DNA of 64,000 nt from Nonomuraea africana (GCF_014873535.1 NZ_JADBEF010000001.1:4650001-4714000); one strand, 5' to 3'. Positions 24,786 to 33,447 are shown, counted from the stretch's first letter. Numbers and translations are program-made. Notes: a model not told the origin generated them from the letters alone.

Positions 24786-25280
24786 GTAGGAGCGCAGCAG
24801 CTGCTTGGTCTCCGCCACCAGCTCGGGCTCGTCGTGGTGCGCCCTGAGCAGGGCGTCGGCGGCCTCCACGGCCACCAGCAGCACCCTGGCGCCGTCGCGC
24901 AGCCCGAGCAGCCCGGCCAGCGCCTGCGCCACCTCGGCGTTGTCCCCGAAGTCGAGGACGGCGAAGCCGGGCACCGTGGCCTTCATGTCGAGGTATTCGT
25001 CCACGACGGTGTCGATCACCGGGTCCCACCCCGAGGCGCCGGCCAGCTTCGGCTCGAGCCTGGACAGGAACTGGTCCAGGTTGCGCCGGGTCAGCGCCGC
25101 CGCCAGCGAGCGCTTGTCGTTGAAGAAGCGGTAGATCGAGCCGATGGGCATGCCGGTGCGGGTGGCCACGGCGCGGGTGCTCAGCGCGTCGTAGCCGCCG
25201 TCGTCCAGCAGCGCGGCGGCCGCGTCGAGCATGCGGTCGACCCTCTCGGCGCTGCGCCGTTGGAGCGGGGTGCGTCTCAT
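24747..25280 (-). CDS. TetR family regulator
   Basis: A 177-residue TetR protein. The DNA-binding HTH is at residues 14-60 (MLDAAAALLDDGGYDALSTRAVATRTGMPIGSIYRFFNDK pattern, split here across the helix pair). The ligand domain matches the TetR subgroup with the DEYLDM and GFAVLDFGDN segments. It is the last gene of a four-gene operon, its ATG overlapping the previous stop by 4 nt (ATGA), so it probably autoregulates the envelope genes upstream. A candidate operator is the repeat at 28842-28860. Confidence 0.88.
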   Translation of the reverse strand: MRRTPLQRRSAERVDRMLDAAAALLDDGGYDALSTRAVATRTGMPIGSIYRFFNDKRSLAAALTRRNLDQFLSRLEPKLAGASGWDPVIDTVVDEYLDMKATVPGFAVLDFGDNAEVAQALAGLLGLRDGARVLLVAVEAADALLRAHHDEPELVAETKQLLRSYLGRRLPPPVGDR

Positions 25281-26497
25281 GCGGCAAAGAGTAGGGTCAG
25301 GCCGCCGAGCGTGTAGCAGACCATGAGCACGAACAGCGGGATCTGCCCCGCGACGGCCTTGGCGGGCTCGAGCAGGCGCACCGACCTGTCGTGCGCGGCC
25401 ACCACGCCGACCACGTGCCCGGCGACGATGGCGAGCACCTGGACGGTGGCGATGACGCCCGGGCTCACGACGTCCTGGTTCACCTGGGCGCTCAGGCCGA
25501 GCGCGAGGATCACGGCCCGCTGACCCTCGATGACGAAGAGCGAGAAGTAGTGGGCGACCAGGTAGCCGATGGCGATTGGTACCAGCGAGTGCGCGAACCT
25601 GGGCGTCAGGCCCCGCGCGCCGCCGATCAGGCCCGCCGCCCACAGGCACACGGTGTAGAGCGCCGCCACTCCCCCGATCGCCACCAGCAAGCCGACGGTG
25701 CCGAGGCCCGTCCTGCCGAGCGGGCCGGTCTGCAGCGCGTTCACCCAGACGGGCGCGCCGGCGAAGCCGTCGTAGCCGGTGCTGCCGAGGAGCACGCAGA
25801 CGGTGGCCACCAGCCCAGGAGCCTGGACGACGGCGTCGAGGCCGTCGAAGGGGCTGCGCAGCACGAGCGTGCCGTCCGCCCTGCGGCCGAGGGGCGACAG
25901 GTGGCCGACGAGCGTGGAGTAGACCTCGAAGGGGTCGCCTTTCTCCAGCCATGCGTGGCCGTAGGCGAGCGTCCCCGCCACCTGCGCGGCGCCGTACGCC
26001 AGCAGGAAGACCAGCAGCGTCGCGGAGGCGGCGGGTTCGGATGAGACCAGCTCCATCCAGGTGAAGGCGAACAGGCCCGCCGCGGCGGGCCAGTAGCCGA
26101 GCCGGCCGGGCAGCGGGCGCCGCGGCCGGTCGGGCAGCAGCCTGAACGGGTTGGCCAGCCGCCACACCGGCCCGAACAGCAGCGACGCGGGCACCAGCCC
26201 CACCCAGAAGATCACATAGACGAGGTACGGCGCGGCGTTGTCCTCGGCGGGCCCGAGCAGCAGCCAGCCGAGGGTGTAGAGCGCCAGTATCGCGGTGACG
26301 GCGCGGATCGCCGTGGCGGGCGGACGCCACGACAACGCCCGCCCCGCGCTGTCGCCCCTGAAGCGGGAGTCCGCCCACAGCAGGCCCAGCGCGAGGAACG
26401 ACACGACCAGCGCGGCGAATGCCCCCGCGTAGGCGTAGAAGAGCGGGATCGGCAGGTCGCTTCGGCTGCCGATCCCGTGCGCGAGCACTCCGGTCAT
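25277..26497 (-). CDS. Polytopic membrane protein of the beta-helix/cupredoxin operon
   Basis: A 406-residue protein with about ten transmembrane helices and short loops. Conserved-looking stretches include NPFRLLPDRPRRPLPGR, the loop FEVYSTLVGHLSPLGRRADG and VAHYFSLFVIEGQ with a membrane-embedded His. No transporter family is recognised; a channel, permease or redox role is possible. It is translationally coupled on both sides by 4-nt ATGA overlaps with the cupredoxin lipoprotein gene and the TetR gene. Co-conservation with a cupredoxin suggests, but does not prove, a link to metal handling. Confidence 0.75.
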   Translation of the reverse strand: MTGVLAHGIGSRSDLPIPLFYAYAGAFAALVVSFLALGLLWADSRFRGDSAGRALSWRPPATAIRAVTAILALYTLGWLLLGPAEDNAAPYLVYVIFWVGLVPASLLFGPVWRLANPFRLLPDRPRRPLPGRLGYWPAAAGLFAFTWMELVSSEPAASATLLVFLLAYGAAQVAGTLAYGHAWLEKGDPFEVYSTLVGHLSPLGRRADGTLVLRSPFDGLDAVVQAPGLVATVCVLLGSTGYDGFAGAPVWVNALQTGPLGRTGLGTVGLLVAIGGVAALYTVCLWAAGLIGGARGLTPRFAHSLVPIAIGYLVAHYFSLFVIEGQRAVILALGLSAQVNQDVVSPGVIATVQVLAIVAGHVVGVVAAHDRSVRLLEPAKAVAGQIPLFVLMVCYTLGGLTLLFAA

Positions 26498-26874
26498 TTC
26501 ACCGCCAGCTGGATGAGCACCAGCTTGCTCCCGTGAGTCTCGACCTCAAACACGCCCGACATATCAGCCTTGAACCTGATATTTGCGGGCTTGCCGGGCT
26601 GGAGCTCCTGCGTGACGTCGAAGCCGTGCACGTGCAGCTCGTCGGCGACGTCGCTGGTCACGGTCAGGCTGACGGTCTGGCCCCGCTTCACCTCCAGCCA
26701 GCCGGAAGGCGGCGACACCTGCCCCTTGGAGATGGTGATCTCGGCGCGCGGCTCTCCCGGTTGCGGCGCGCCCGTGGCGACCTCATGCCCGGTGCCCGGT
26801 CTGTGATGGGTCTCAGAGATCGGCCCGCACCCCGTGACCAGCGCGCACGCCAGCAGGACCGCCGCCCGTCTCAC
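26494..26874 (-). CDS. Cupredoxin-like lipoprotein
   Basis: A 126-residue lipoprotein. The signal ends in the lipobox LVTGC (Cys16). The mature part from about residue 44 is a beta-sandwich of the cupredoxin_1 type (EITISKGQVSPPSGWLEVKRG, TSDVADELHVHGFDVTQEL, GVFEVETHG). His81 and His83 are possible metal ligands, but the Cys and Met of a classical blue-copper site are missing, so copper binding is uncertain. The GTG start overlaps the stop of the beta-helix gene (GTGA), and its stop overlaps the next ATG. Confidence 0.8.
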   Translation of the reverse strand: MRRAAVLLACALVTGCGPISETHHRPGTGHEVATGAPQPGEPRAEITISKGQVSPPSGWLEVKRGQTVSLTVTSDVADELHVHGFDVTQELQPGKPANIRFKADMSGVFEVETHGSKLVLIQLAVK

Positions 26875-28829
26875 GCCGCCGCCTCTTCCCGTGTGACCTT
26901 GCGCCTGGGCGCCACCACGACGACCGCGCACAGCACCCAGACCCCGGTGAGGAGTCCGCGGACCCAGCCAGGCCCGATCGGTATCACCGGCAGCATCCAC
27001 ACCGCCCGGTCGAAGGCGTCGACCAGGTATAGCGCGCCGAGCACGACCGTGAACCAGCCGAACGCGCCGCGCGCGATCCAGCCCGCGCCGAGCAGCCAGA
27101 TCCCGGTCAGCGCCAGCGCGACGGCGGGCAGCGCGGTGTAGCCGTCGAGCGCGCCCAGCACGTCGAGGGCGAGCCCCGCCAGGCCGGCGACGGTCAGCGG
27201 CAACGCCCAGCGCGAGCGCAGGCGACGCCGCCACAGCAGTACCGCCATCAGGGCGAGCACGAGGGAGCCGCCCAGCGCGAGCTGCACCTCCACCCTGGCC
27301 AGGCCGCTGGAGCCGAACCACCAGCAGCCGCCGGGGAGTCGCCGGTCGCTGATGCTGTAGTCGTTGCACAGGTACATCTGCACGAGCTTGACCGGCTCGG
27401 CCACCACCCTGGCGGGGCCCGCGCCGCCACAGCCGGGCAGCGCGCCGGGGCTGGTCACCCGCACGCCCTCCCAGCAGTTGGCGCGGCCCTGGCCGTCCCA
27501 GTAGACGTCGGCGCCGTTGTCCTTCAGCTGGTTGCCCGTGTACAGGTTGTGGTGGGAGGTGTCGAACTGCTTGTCCCACGACTCCTCGCCCCTGATGAAG
27601 GCGGGCACCGCCATCAGGTTGAACGCGGCGTTGTCGTGCCCCCAGATCTGGTTGTTCCTGAAGACGTTCCAGTTGCCGCCCGCGGTGATGATGCCGCTGC
27701 CGGGCGGCAGGCCGATCTGCGGGCAGACCACACCCTTCTCGTAGCCGCGCTCGGCGGGCGGCTTGGCGCAGGTGCCGTCCTTGACGTGCTCGTAGTAGGT
27801 GGCGTTGTTGTCGTGGATCTTGTTGTTCTCGAACTTGGCGTGGTTCTGCGGCAGGCCGGGGTGCCCGGGGAAGGCGCTGTCCATGGTGGCGCCGGCGAGG
27901 TTGCCCCAGAACTCGCTGTCGTGCACCCAGACCGAGTCGCCCGCCGTGCCCGAGTAGCCGACCATGTTGTGGTGGCTCTTGCAGCGCCTGATCTCGATGG
28001 CGTAGCGCGGCACCTCGTAACCGCGGCCGTCGTTGATGTTGGAGGCGCTGCCGGGGTAGATGCCCGAGTCGCCGTTGCCGTACGACTCGCAGTCGGTGTA
28101 GAGGCCGTGGTCGCTGGCGAAGGTGAGGAAGCCGTACTCGTCGTTCCACCTGGTCAGCATGCGGTCGATGACGAAGCCGTCGGTGGCCAGGATGTAGAGC
28201 GAGTTGAACGTCGTGCGCTGGGCGGTGAAGTTCCTGAAGTAGACGCCGTCGGTCATGTCGGCGCGGATCGCGTTGAGCTTGCGGTACTGCGCGTCGACGA
28301 CCACGTCCAGCGGGCCCGCGCCGGTGCCCTCGATCTGCAGGTCCTTCTTGCCGAGGATGGCGACCAGGTTCTGGTTGTGCGGGCACTGGACCTGCTGCTC
28401 GTAGGAGAGGATCTGGTAGCCCCAGCTCGACCAGCGGGCCTTGAGGTTGGCGCACTCGCCCGTGGGCGCGGGCTGACCGGGCTCCTCCAGGTAGAGGCCG
28501 GGCAGGATGGCGATGTTCATCCCGGGCCTGTCTACCTGGTCGACCGCCTGCTGCAGGTGCCGGAACCCCTCCTTCTGGCACCTGGCGAAGAGGCGGAGGT
28601 TGCGCTGCTTCAGCTCATCCGGAAATTTCGCGATCCGACGCTCGAAATCTGATTTATCCGTCTTGCAGACCAGCAGGTCGGGCTCCCCCTGCCGGTGGAC
28701 GGGCACACTTCCCGTGCCGTCGGGCAGTTTCACCTCCCGCTCTTCGTGCGCGAGGACGGCGGAGGCCGGCAGGAGGAGGACGAGGACCAGGCCCAGGAGG
28801 GATAAGGTCCGGCGCGCGATGAGGGGCAT
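26871..28829 (-). CDS. Exported right-handed beta-helix protein with C-terminal membrane domain
   Basis: A 652-residue protein. Residues 1-27 are a signal peptide (SLLGLVLVLLLPASAVLA). Residues 90-470 form a right-handed parallel beta-helix of the pectate-lyase/NosD type, with many Asn/Gly-rich rungs (VYFRNFTAQRTTFNSLYIL, FENNKIHDNNATYYEHV, NWNVFRNNQIWGHDNAAF). Several cysteines may form disulfides. Residues 515-640 hold about five transmembrane helices, so the beta-helix faces outside and is membrane-anchored. It heads the four-gene coupled operon. NosD-like proteins take part in copper-enzyme maturation; whether this one does is inference. Carbohydrate binding is the alternative. Confidence 0.8.
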   Translation of the reverse strand: MPLIARRTLSLLGLVLVLLLPASAVLAHEEREVKLPDGTGSVPVHRQGEPDLLVCKTDKSDFERRIAKFPDELKQRNLRLFARCQKEGFRHLQQAVDQVDRPGMNIAILPGLYLEEPGQPAPTGECANLKARWSSWGYQILSYEQQVQCPHNQNLVAILGKKDLQIEGTGAGPLDVVVDAQYRKLNAIRADMTDGVYFRNFTAQRTTFNSLYILATDGFVIDRMLTRWNDEYGFLTFASDHGLYTDCESYGNGDSGIYPGSASNINDGRGYEVPRYAIEIRRCKSHHNMVGYSGTAGDSVWVHDSEFWGNLAGATMDSAFPGHPGLPQNHAKFENNKIHDNNATYYEHVKDGTCAKPPAERGYEKGVVCPQIGLPPGSGIITAGGNWNVFRNNQIWGHDNAAFNLMAVPAFIRGEESWDKQFDTSHHNLYTGNQLKDNGADVYWDGQGRANCWEGVRVTSPGALPGCGGAGPARVVAEPVKLVQMYLCNDYSISDRRLPGGCWWFGSSGLARVEVQLALGGSLVLALMAVLLWRRRLRSRWALPLTVAGLAGLALDVLGALDGYTALPAVALALTGIWLLGAGWIARGAFGWFTVVLGALYLVDAFDRAVWMLPVIPIGPGWVRGLLTGVWVLCAVVVVAPRRKVTREEAAA

Positions 28830-28841
28830 GGCGGCGAGACT

Positions 28842-28860
28842 AGAACATTGCTCACGTTCT
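28842..28860. promoter_or_regulatory. Candidate operator before the beta-helix operon
   Basis: Inverted repeat AGAAC-9-GTTCT, starting 13 bases upstream of the ATG at 28829, with partial symmetry inside the spacer. It is a plausible target of the TetR protein encoded at the end of the operon. Confidence 0.4.
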
Positions 28861-28936
28861 GCCTAGAGCCCGCCGCACTGCACGTGATCCGCTGACCCCA
28901 TGCCTGCCCAACGCCCGATGCGTACGGTGGCCTGAC

Positions 28937-29040
28937 ATGTTCTTTGCCACGGTTCGGTTCAGGATCCTGGGCCCGCTGGAGTGCTCGTCGGCGGTGCGCC
29001 CACACAGGTCGTGACCCGAAGGCGAGCCGCGATACTCAGG
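28937..29040 (+). pseudogene. N-terminal remnant of a SARP/BTAD regulator
   Basis: The plus strand encodes VRFRILGPLE, the usual opening of SARP regulators, and after a one-base loss near 28980 the next frame continues with VLVGGAPTQVVTRRRAAILR, the expected following segment. The sequence then runs into the opposing TetR gene. The rest of the regulator (DNA-binding helix and BTAD) is gone. It is a decayed fragment truncated by the TetR/MFS segment. Confidence 0.6.
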
Positions 29041-29641
29041 GCGCCAGGCCGCGCAGGACGCCGTCGACGATGCGGCCCGGCAGGTCGTCGGCGAGGTCCT
29101 CGTCGCCGGTGGCCCGCTTGATGTGCCACATCATCGTCCCCGCCAGCGTGCCGAGCGCCAGCCGCACGTCGAGGTCGGCCCGCAGTTCGCTGGTCTCGAC
29201 GCCCCGCTCCAGCACCGCGACCATCGCCGCCGTGCGCGGCTCGACGGCCTGCTTCATGAACTTCTCGAACAGCCGGGGATAGCGGTCGGACTCGCTCATC
29301 GCGATGTTCATCACGCAGCGGGTGCGGGCCTGGCCCGCCTCGCGCATCATCGTGTCGAGCAGCGCGACCAGGTCGTCGCGCACCGAGACGCCCCCCAGCG
29401 CGGGAACCGGCGCCTTGAGCGAGGCCAGCGCGTCGGCGACCAGGTCCTCCTTGTTGGACCAGCGCCGGTAGATGGTCGTCTTGCCGACCCCCGCCTTCGA
29501 GGCGATCGCCTCGATGGACAGCTCGGAGACACCCATCCCCTCGCCGATCAGATCGAGGGTGGCCTCGATGATCGCCTTCTCGGCCTTCTCGCTACGCGGA
29601 CGGCCCGCGGGACGGGCCGTGGCGGTCTCTGTCGTCGTCAT
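29036..29641 (-). CDS. TetR family regulator of the adjacent MFS exporter
   Basis: A 201-residue TetR repressor. The HTH lies at residues 25-70 (ATLDLIGEGMGVSELSIEAIASKAGVGKTTIYRRW pattern over two helices, with the recognition helix GVGKTTIYRRW). The C-terminal domain is of the TetR_C_11 kind (RDDLVALLDTMMREAG, WHIKRATGDEDL). It is 7 nt downstream of the MFS gene, in one operon. The three CGTTGCG repeats in the MFS promoter are its most likely binding sites. The ligand would be a substrate of the exporter. Confidence 0.9.
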   Translation of the reverse strand: MTTTETATARPAGRPRSEKAEKAIIEATLDLIGEGMGVSELSIEAIASKAGVGKTTIYRRWSNKEDLVADALASLKAPVPALGGVSVRDDLVALLDTMMREAGQARTRCVMNIAMSESDRYPRLFEKFMKQAVEPRTAAMVAVLERGVETSELRADLDVRLALGTLAGTMMWHIKRATGDEDLADDLPGRIVDGVLRGLAP

Positions 29642-29648
29642 CGCGGCC

Positions 29649-31187
29649 TCACACTACCGCTGGTTCTTTCTCTTCGGCCTTCTGGACGGCCCTCGCCTTG
29701 CCCGGCATCCAGACCGCCACCACACCCACGCCCACCAGGGCGATGACGGCCGAGATGAGGGCCGTGGTGTGCATGCCGTCGATGAAGGCGTGGTAGGCGG
29801 GCTGCAGAATGGCCTGGTCGCCTCGGGCCACCCCGACGGTGGCCATGAGGGACTCGCCGGCGAGGTGCCGCACATCGTCGGGGAGCCCGGCCAGAGCGGG
29901 GGCGACCTCACCGCGGTAGGAGGACGACAGCACCGAGCCGAGGACGGCCACGCCGAGCGCGCCGGCCACCTGGCGGACGGTGTTGCTCATGGCCGAGCCG
30001 ACGCCCGCCTTCTCCCTGGGCAGCGCCTCCATGATCGCGGTGGTGGCGGGCGGCATGATGTTGGCCATCGCGGCGCCCTGGACGAAGAAGACGACCTCGA
30101 TCAGCCAGACCGGGGTGTTCTGGTCGAACAGCGCGTAGGCGGCCAGCGCGAGGGTCACGACGAGCATGCTGACCGTGGCGGCCGTCTTGGCGCCGAGCAC
30201 CTCGTTCACCCGCTGGCTGAGCGGGGCGAAGATGAGCTGCGCCGCCGCGAAGGGGATCATCAGCGCCCCCGCCTGGATCGGGCTGAAGCCCAGCACGATC
30301 TGCAGGTAGAAGGTCAGGAAGAACATCCCGCCCATCATCGCGAAGAAGACGATGCCCATCATGCCGATGGCCGAGCTGAAGCGGACGTTGCCGAAGTTGC
30401 GCACGTCGAAGGCGGGGTGCTCGACGCGCCGCTCCCACCAGACGAAGACGGCCAGCACCAGCACGCCGAAGAGGGTGGGGACGAGCACCTCGGCGCTGCC
30501 GAAGGTGCCGAGCTCGCCGCCGCGGATGATGCCGTAGACGACGGCGACCAGACCGATGATCGAAAGGATCACGCCGACGGGGTCGAGCCTGGACGGCTTG
30601 GGATCCCGCGACTCGGGCACGACGCTGCCGATGAGGAACATGCTGATCAGCACGATCGGCACGTTGATCAGGAAGACCGAGCCCCACCAGAAGTGCTCGA
30701 TCAGCAGGCCGCCGGTGATCGGGCCGATCGCCACCGCGAGGCCGACGCCGCCGGCCCAGATGCCGATGGCCTTGCCGCGCTCCTGCGGGGGAAAGACATT
30801 GGAGATGATCGCCAGGGTGGCCGGCATGATCGCCGCACCGCCGATGCCCATCGCGGCCCTTGCCATGATCAGCTGCATGGGGTCCTGCGAGTAGGCGCTG
30901 GCCAGGGAGGCCAGCCCGAACAACGCCATGCCGATGAACAGCATGCGCTTGCGGCCGGTGCGGTCACCGATCACGCCGAAGGTGAACAACAGACCCGCGA
31001 ACACGAGCGTGTAGGAGTTGATCGCCCACTCCAGCTCGCTCTGCGTCGCGCCCAGCCCTTGTACGGGGTCGGCGATGGTCTTCATGGCGACGTTCAGGAT
31101 CGTGTTGTCCAGGACCACCGCCAGGAGGCTGAACACGAGCACGCCGAGGATCGCCCAGCGGCGTGGATGACCCGTCTGTGGTTCCAT
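29649..31187 (-). CDS. DHA2 (EmrB/QacA-type) MFS drug exporter
   Basis: A 512-residue exporter with 14 predicted helices. Family motifs include LDNTILNVAMKTIAD (motif D1 in helix 1), GVIGDRTGRKRMLFIG (motif A) and the helix-5 motif around GGAAIMPATLAIISNVFP and ERGKAIGIWAG. Proton-driven export of lipophilic drugs or antibiotics is expected. The ATG at 31187 has GGAGC 8 nt before it; a longer frame to 31241 runs through the promoter repeats. It is followed directly by its TetR regulator gene. Confidence 0.93.
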   Translation of the reverse strand: MEPQTGHPRRWAILGVLVFSLLAVVLDNTILNVAMKTIADPVQGLGATQSELEWAINSYTLVFAGLLFTFGVIGDRTGRKRMLFIGMALFGLASLASAYSQDPMQLIMARAAMGIGGAAIMPATLAIISNVFPPQERGKAIGIWAGGVGLAVAIGPITGGLLIEHFWWGSVFLINVPIVLISMFLIGSVVPESRDPKPSRLDPVGVILSIIGLVAVVYGIIRGGELGTFGSAEVLVPTLFGVLVLAVFVWWERRVEHPAFDVRNFGNVRFSSAIGMMGIVFFAMMGGMFFLTFYLQIVLGFSPIQAGALMIPFAAAQLIFAPLSQRVNEVLGAKTAATVSMLVVTLALAAYALFDQNTPVWLIEVVFFVQGAAMANIMPPATTAIMEALPREKAGVGSAMSNTVRQVAGALGVAVLGSVLSSSYRGEVAPALAGLPDDVRHLAGESLMATVGVARGDQAILQPAYHAFIDGMHTTALISAVIALVGVGVVAVWMPGKARAVQKAEEKEPAVV

Positions 31188-31220
31188 CAGAAAAGCTCCA
31201 ATTTCGATACGACACAGTTT

Positions 31221-31260
31221 CGCAACGCCACCGTAGCGCAACGCATTCCGATACGCAACG
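31221..31260 (-). promoter_or_regulatory. Three CGTTGCG direct repeats in the MFS promoter region
   Basis: On the plus strand CGCAACG occurs at 31221-31227, 31237-31243 and 31254-31260, spaced 16 and 17 bp, with two CGATACG copies beside them. They lie 34-73 bases before the MFS start. They are likely operator half-sites for the TetR of this operon. The same heptamer forms the core of the palindrome at 6216-6233. Confidence 0.5.
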
Positions 31261-31281
31261 GTCGCGTTTCATAAGTCGTTC

Positions 31282-32484
31282 TCAGGAGCTCACGCGGACG
31301 GGTTCGGGCATGGGCTCGGCCTCGGGGGCGCGATTCCAGAACGGCAGTGCGACCAGCACCATCACCACGCCGACCAGGCCCGCGACGGCGAACGCCCACG
31401 CGGGCCCGTGGGCGTCGATGACGGCTCCCGCGATCGGCGCGGACGAGGCGCCGCCGATCAGCAGCGCGGTGCCGTGCAGGCCCATGGCCTCGCCGCGCGC
31501 GGCGGCAGGGGTCCACCTGCTCAGGGTGTCGACGGAGGAGGAGAGCGCGGGCGCGCAGAGCACGCCCGCGGGCACCAGGGCCACGAGCAGCCATCGCCAG
31601 TCGCCGCCGACCAGGCCGACCGGAATGGTGAGCGCGCCCATCAGGCCGGTCAGGACGAGGACGGAGAAGCCGCGCGGCAGCCCGCCGTACACGAAACCGC
31701 CGACGAGGGAGTAGACGCACCAGATGGCCACGGCCAGCCCGATCCACTCGGTCTGCCCTGCGTGCTCGATCGTGGCCACCAGCGACAGCTCGGTGGCGGT
31801 CAGGATGAAGGTGGCCGCGGTGACCGTGCCCAGCAGCGCGATGAGCGACGGGGTCAGCCACTGGCGGCGCGAGACCTTCCCCGTGGCGGCCTTGAGCTCC
31901 TCCGCCGAGCGGATGGGCGGGTTCAGCGCGATCAGCGCCACGCCCGCGCACACCAGCCCGGCGGCGATCAACGCCATCGTCCACGTGGACCCCAGGGAGG
32001 TGATGCCCGCGACGGCCAGCGCGGGGCCGGTCATGTAGGAAAGCTCGACCAGCATCGAGTCGAGCGAGAAGCCCATCCTGCGCTGCTCGACCGGGACCAT
32101 CGCGGCCAGGCACTGCCGGATCACGCTGAAGACCGGCAGCGCCAGCAGACCGGCCACACCCGCGGCGGGCACCAGCGCGGCGAACGGCAGCAGCCACGCC
32201 GTCGACCAGAACGCCGCCTGCGCGACCGTCGTGACCGCCAGCACGGGACGCAGCCCGTGCCGGTCGACGAACCTTCCCGACAGCGGCGAGCCGACGGCCA
32301 TGCCGATGGTGCTGGCCATGGCGACCATCCCGGCCTGGGTGAACCCCAGCCCCGGGAGGTTCACCACGTGCAGCGTCAGCGCCATCGCCGTCGCCGTGGC
32401 GGGGATCCGCGCGACCATGCCGACCAGGAGCAACGTCCGCACGCCTGGAATCCTGAACAGGCGCCGGTAAGGTTCGATAGCCAT
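31282..32484 (-). CDS. MFS transporter
   Basis: A 400-residue major facilitator with about 12 helices. Motif A appears as GSPLSGRFVDRHGLRPVL after helix 2, and the central loop carries KAATGKVSRRQWLTPSL. The family is that of small efflux or sugar-efflux MFS proteins; the substrate is unknown. It is 94 nt upstream of the DHA2 exporter gene on the same strand and may share its transcript only through read-through, because the operator repeats lie between. The N-terminus MAIEPYRRLFRIPGVRTLLL is typical, and no alternative start is needed. Confidence 0.88.
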   Translation of the reverse strand: MAIEPYRRLFRIPGVRTLLLVGMVARIPATATAMALTLHVVNLPGLGFTQAGMVAMASTIGMAVGSPLSGRFVDRHGLRPVLAVTTVAQAAFWSTAWLLPFAALVPAAGVAGLLALPVFSVIRQCLAAMVPVEQRRMGFSLDSMLVELSYMTGPALAVAGITSLGSTWTMALIAAGLVCAGVALIALNPPIRSAEELKAATGKVSRRQWLTPSLIALLGTVTAATFILTATELSLVATIEHAGQTEWIGLAVAIWCVYSLVGGFVYGGLPRGFSVLVLTGLMGALTIPVGLVGGDWRWLLVALVPAGVLCAPALSSSVDTLSRWTPAAARGEAMGLHGTALLIGGASSAPIAGAVIDAHGPAWAFAVAGLVGVVMVLVALPFWNRAPEAEPMPEPVRVSS

Positions 32485-32610
32485 TGTTATTACTTACCTC
32501 CGCACCCATTGTGACGTCCGGCACCGACAGAACTCCCGCCGCGTGCCATCATCAGGAATGTCCGGGTACGCCACAGGGGCGACTCGAGACTGTTTCTGGA
32601 GGTCGGACTC

Positions 32611-33435
32611 ATGTCCTCTTCGCTGTACGGCGGCGCCTCGGGCCGCAGGATCACCGTCCGCGACCTGGCCTCGGCCAAGGAACGCGGTGAGAAGTGGCCG
32701 ATGCTGACGGCCTACGACGCCATGACCGCGAGGGTGTTCGACGAGGCGGGGATTCCCGTCCTGCTCGTCGGCGACTCGGCCGCGATGGTCGTCTACGGCT
32801 ACGACTCGACGCTGCCCGTCACCGTCGACGAGCTCCTCCCACTGACCGCGGCCGTGGTGCGTGGCTCGTCCCGCGCCCTGGTGGTCGCCGACCTGCCCTT
32901 CGGCTCCTACCAGAGCTCCCCCGCCCAGGCGCTGGAGTCGGCGGCGCGGTTCATGAAGGAGGCGGGGGCCCACGCGGTCAAGCTGGAGGGCGGGCGCCGG
33001 GTCCTGCCGCAGGTCGAGTCGCTGGTCGCGGCCGGGGTCCCGGTCATGGCGCACCTCGGGCTGACCCCGCAGTCGGTCAACACCTTCGGCGGCTACCGGG
33101 TGCAGGGCCGCGGTCAGGCGGGCGACGAGCTCCTGGCCGACGCGAAGGCGCTGCAGGAGGCGGGCGCGTTCGCGGTGGTCCTGGAGTGCGTCCCCGCCGA
33201 GCTGGCCGAGCGGGTGACGACCTCGATCACGGTGCCCACGGTGGGCATCGGCGCGGGGGCGGGCACGGACGCGCAGGTGCTGGTGTGGCAGGATCTGATG
33301 GGCCTGACCCCGCGCCCGGCCAAGTTCGTGCGGACGTACTCCGACCTGGCCGGCGAGATGGACAGGGCGGTCCGCGCCTTCGCCGCCGAGGTGGCCACGG
33401 GCGCGTTCCCCACGCCCGAGCACTCCTACAGCTGA
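32611..33435 (+). CDS. panB: 3-methyl-2-oxobutanoate hydroxymethyltransferase
   Basis: A 274-residue PanB, the first committed enzyme of pantothenate (CoA) synthesis, which transfers a hydroxymethyl group from methylene-THF to 2-oxoisovalerate. The TIM barrel shows MLTAYDAMTARVFDEAGI, the Mg2+-binding VGDSAAMVVYGYD, the KLEGG lysine strand, MAHLGLTPQSVNTFGGYRVQG and the GIGAGAGTDAQVLVWQDLMGL signature. The standard VCDHW-like signature is slightly changed but all key residues are present. The ATG follows TGGAGGT. In mycobacteria panB also lies close to glnA2/glnE, which supports ancestral synteny of this region. Confidence 0.95.
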   Translation: MSSSLYGGASGRRITVRDLASAKERGEKWPMLTAYDAMTARVFDEAGIPVLLVGDSAAMVVYGYDSTLPVTVDELLPLTAAVVRGSSRALVVADLPFGSYQSSPAQALESAARFMKEAGAHAVKLEGGRRVLPQVESLVAAGVPVMAHLGLTPQSVNTFGGYRVQGRGQAGDELLADAKALQEAGAFAVVLECVPAELAERVTTSITVPTVGIGAGAGTDAQVLVWQDLMGLTPRPAKFVRTYSDLAGEMDRAVRAFAAEVATGAFPTPEHSYS

Positions 33436-33447
33436 GCCATCAGAGCG

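Noticed and set aside
24747..26378. A 543-codon fusion of membrane-protein antisense frame and TetR
   Set aside because: The TetR begins at 25280 with its own ATG; the upstream part is an out-of-frame reading of the polytopic protein gene.
29472..31274. A 600-codon plus-strand frame opposite the DHA2 exporter
   Set aside because: His/Asp/Arg-rich translation typical of antisense of a membrane protein gene; the minus strand carries clear MFS motifs.
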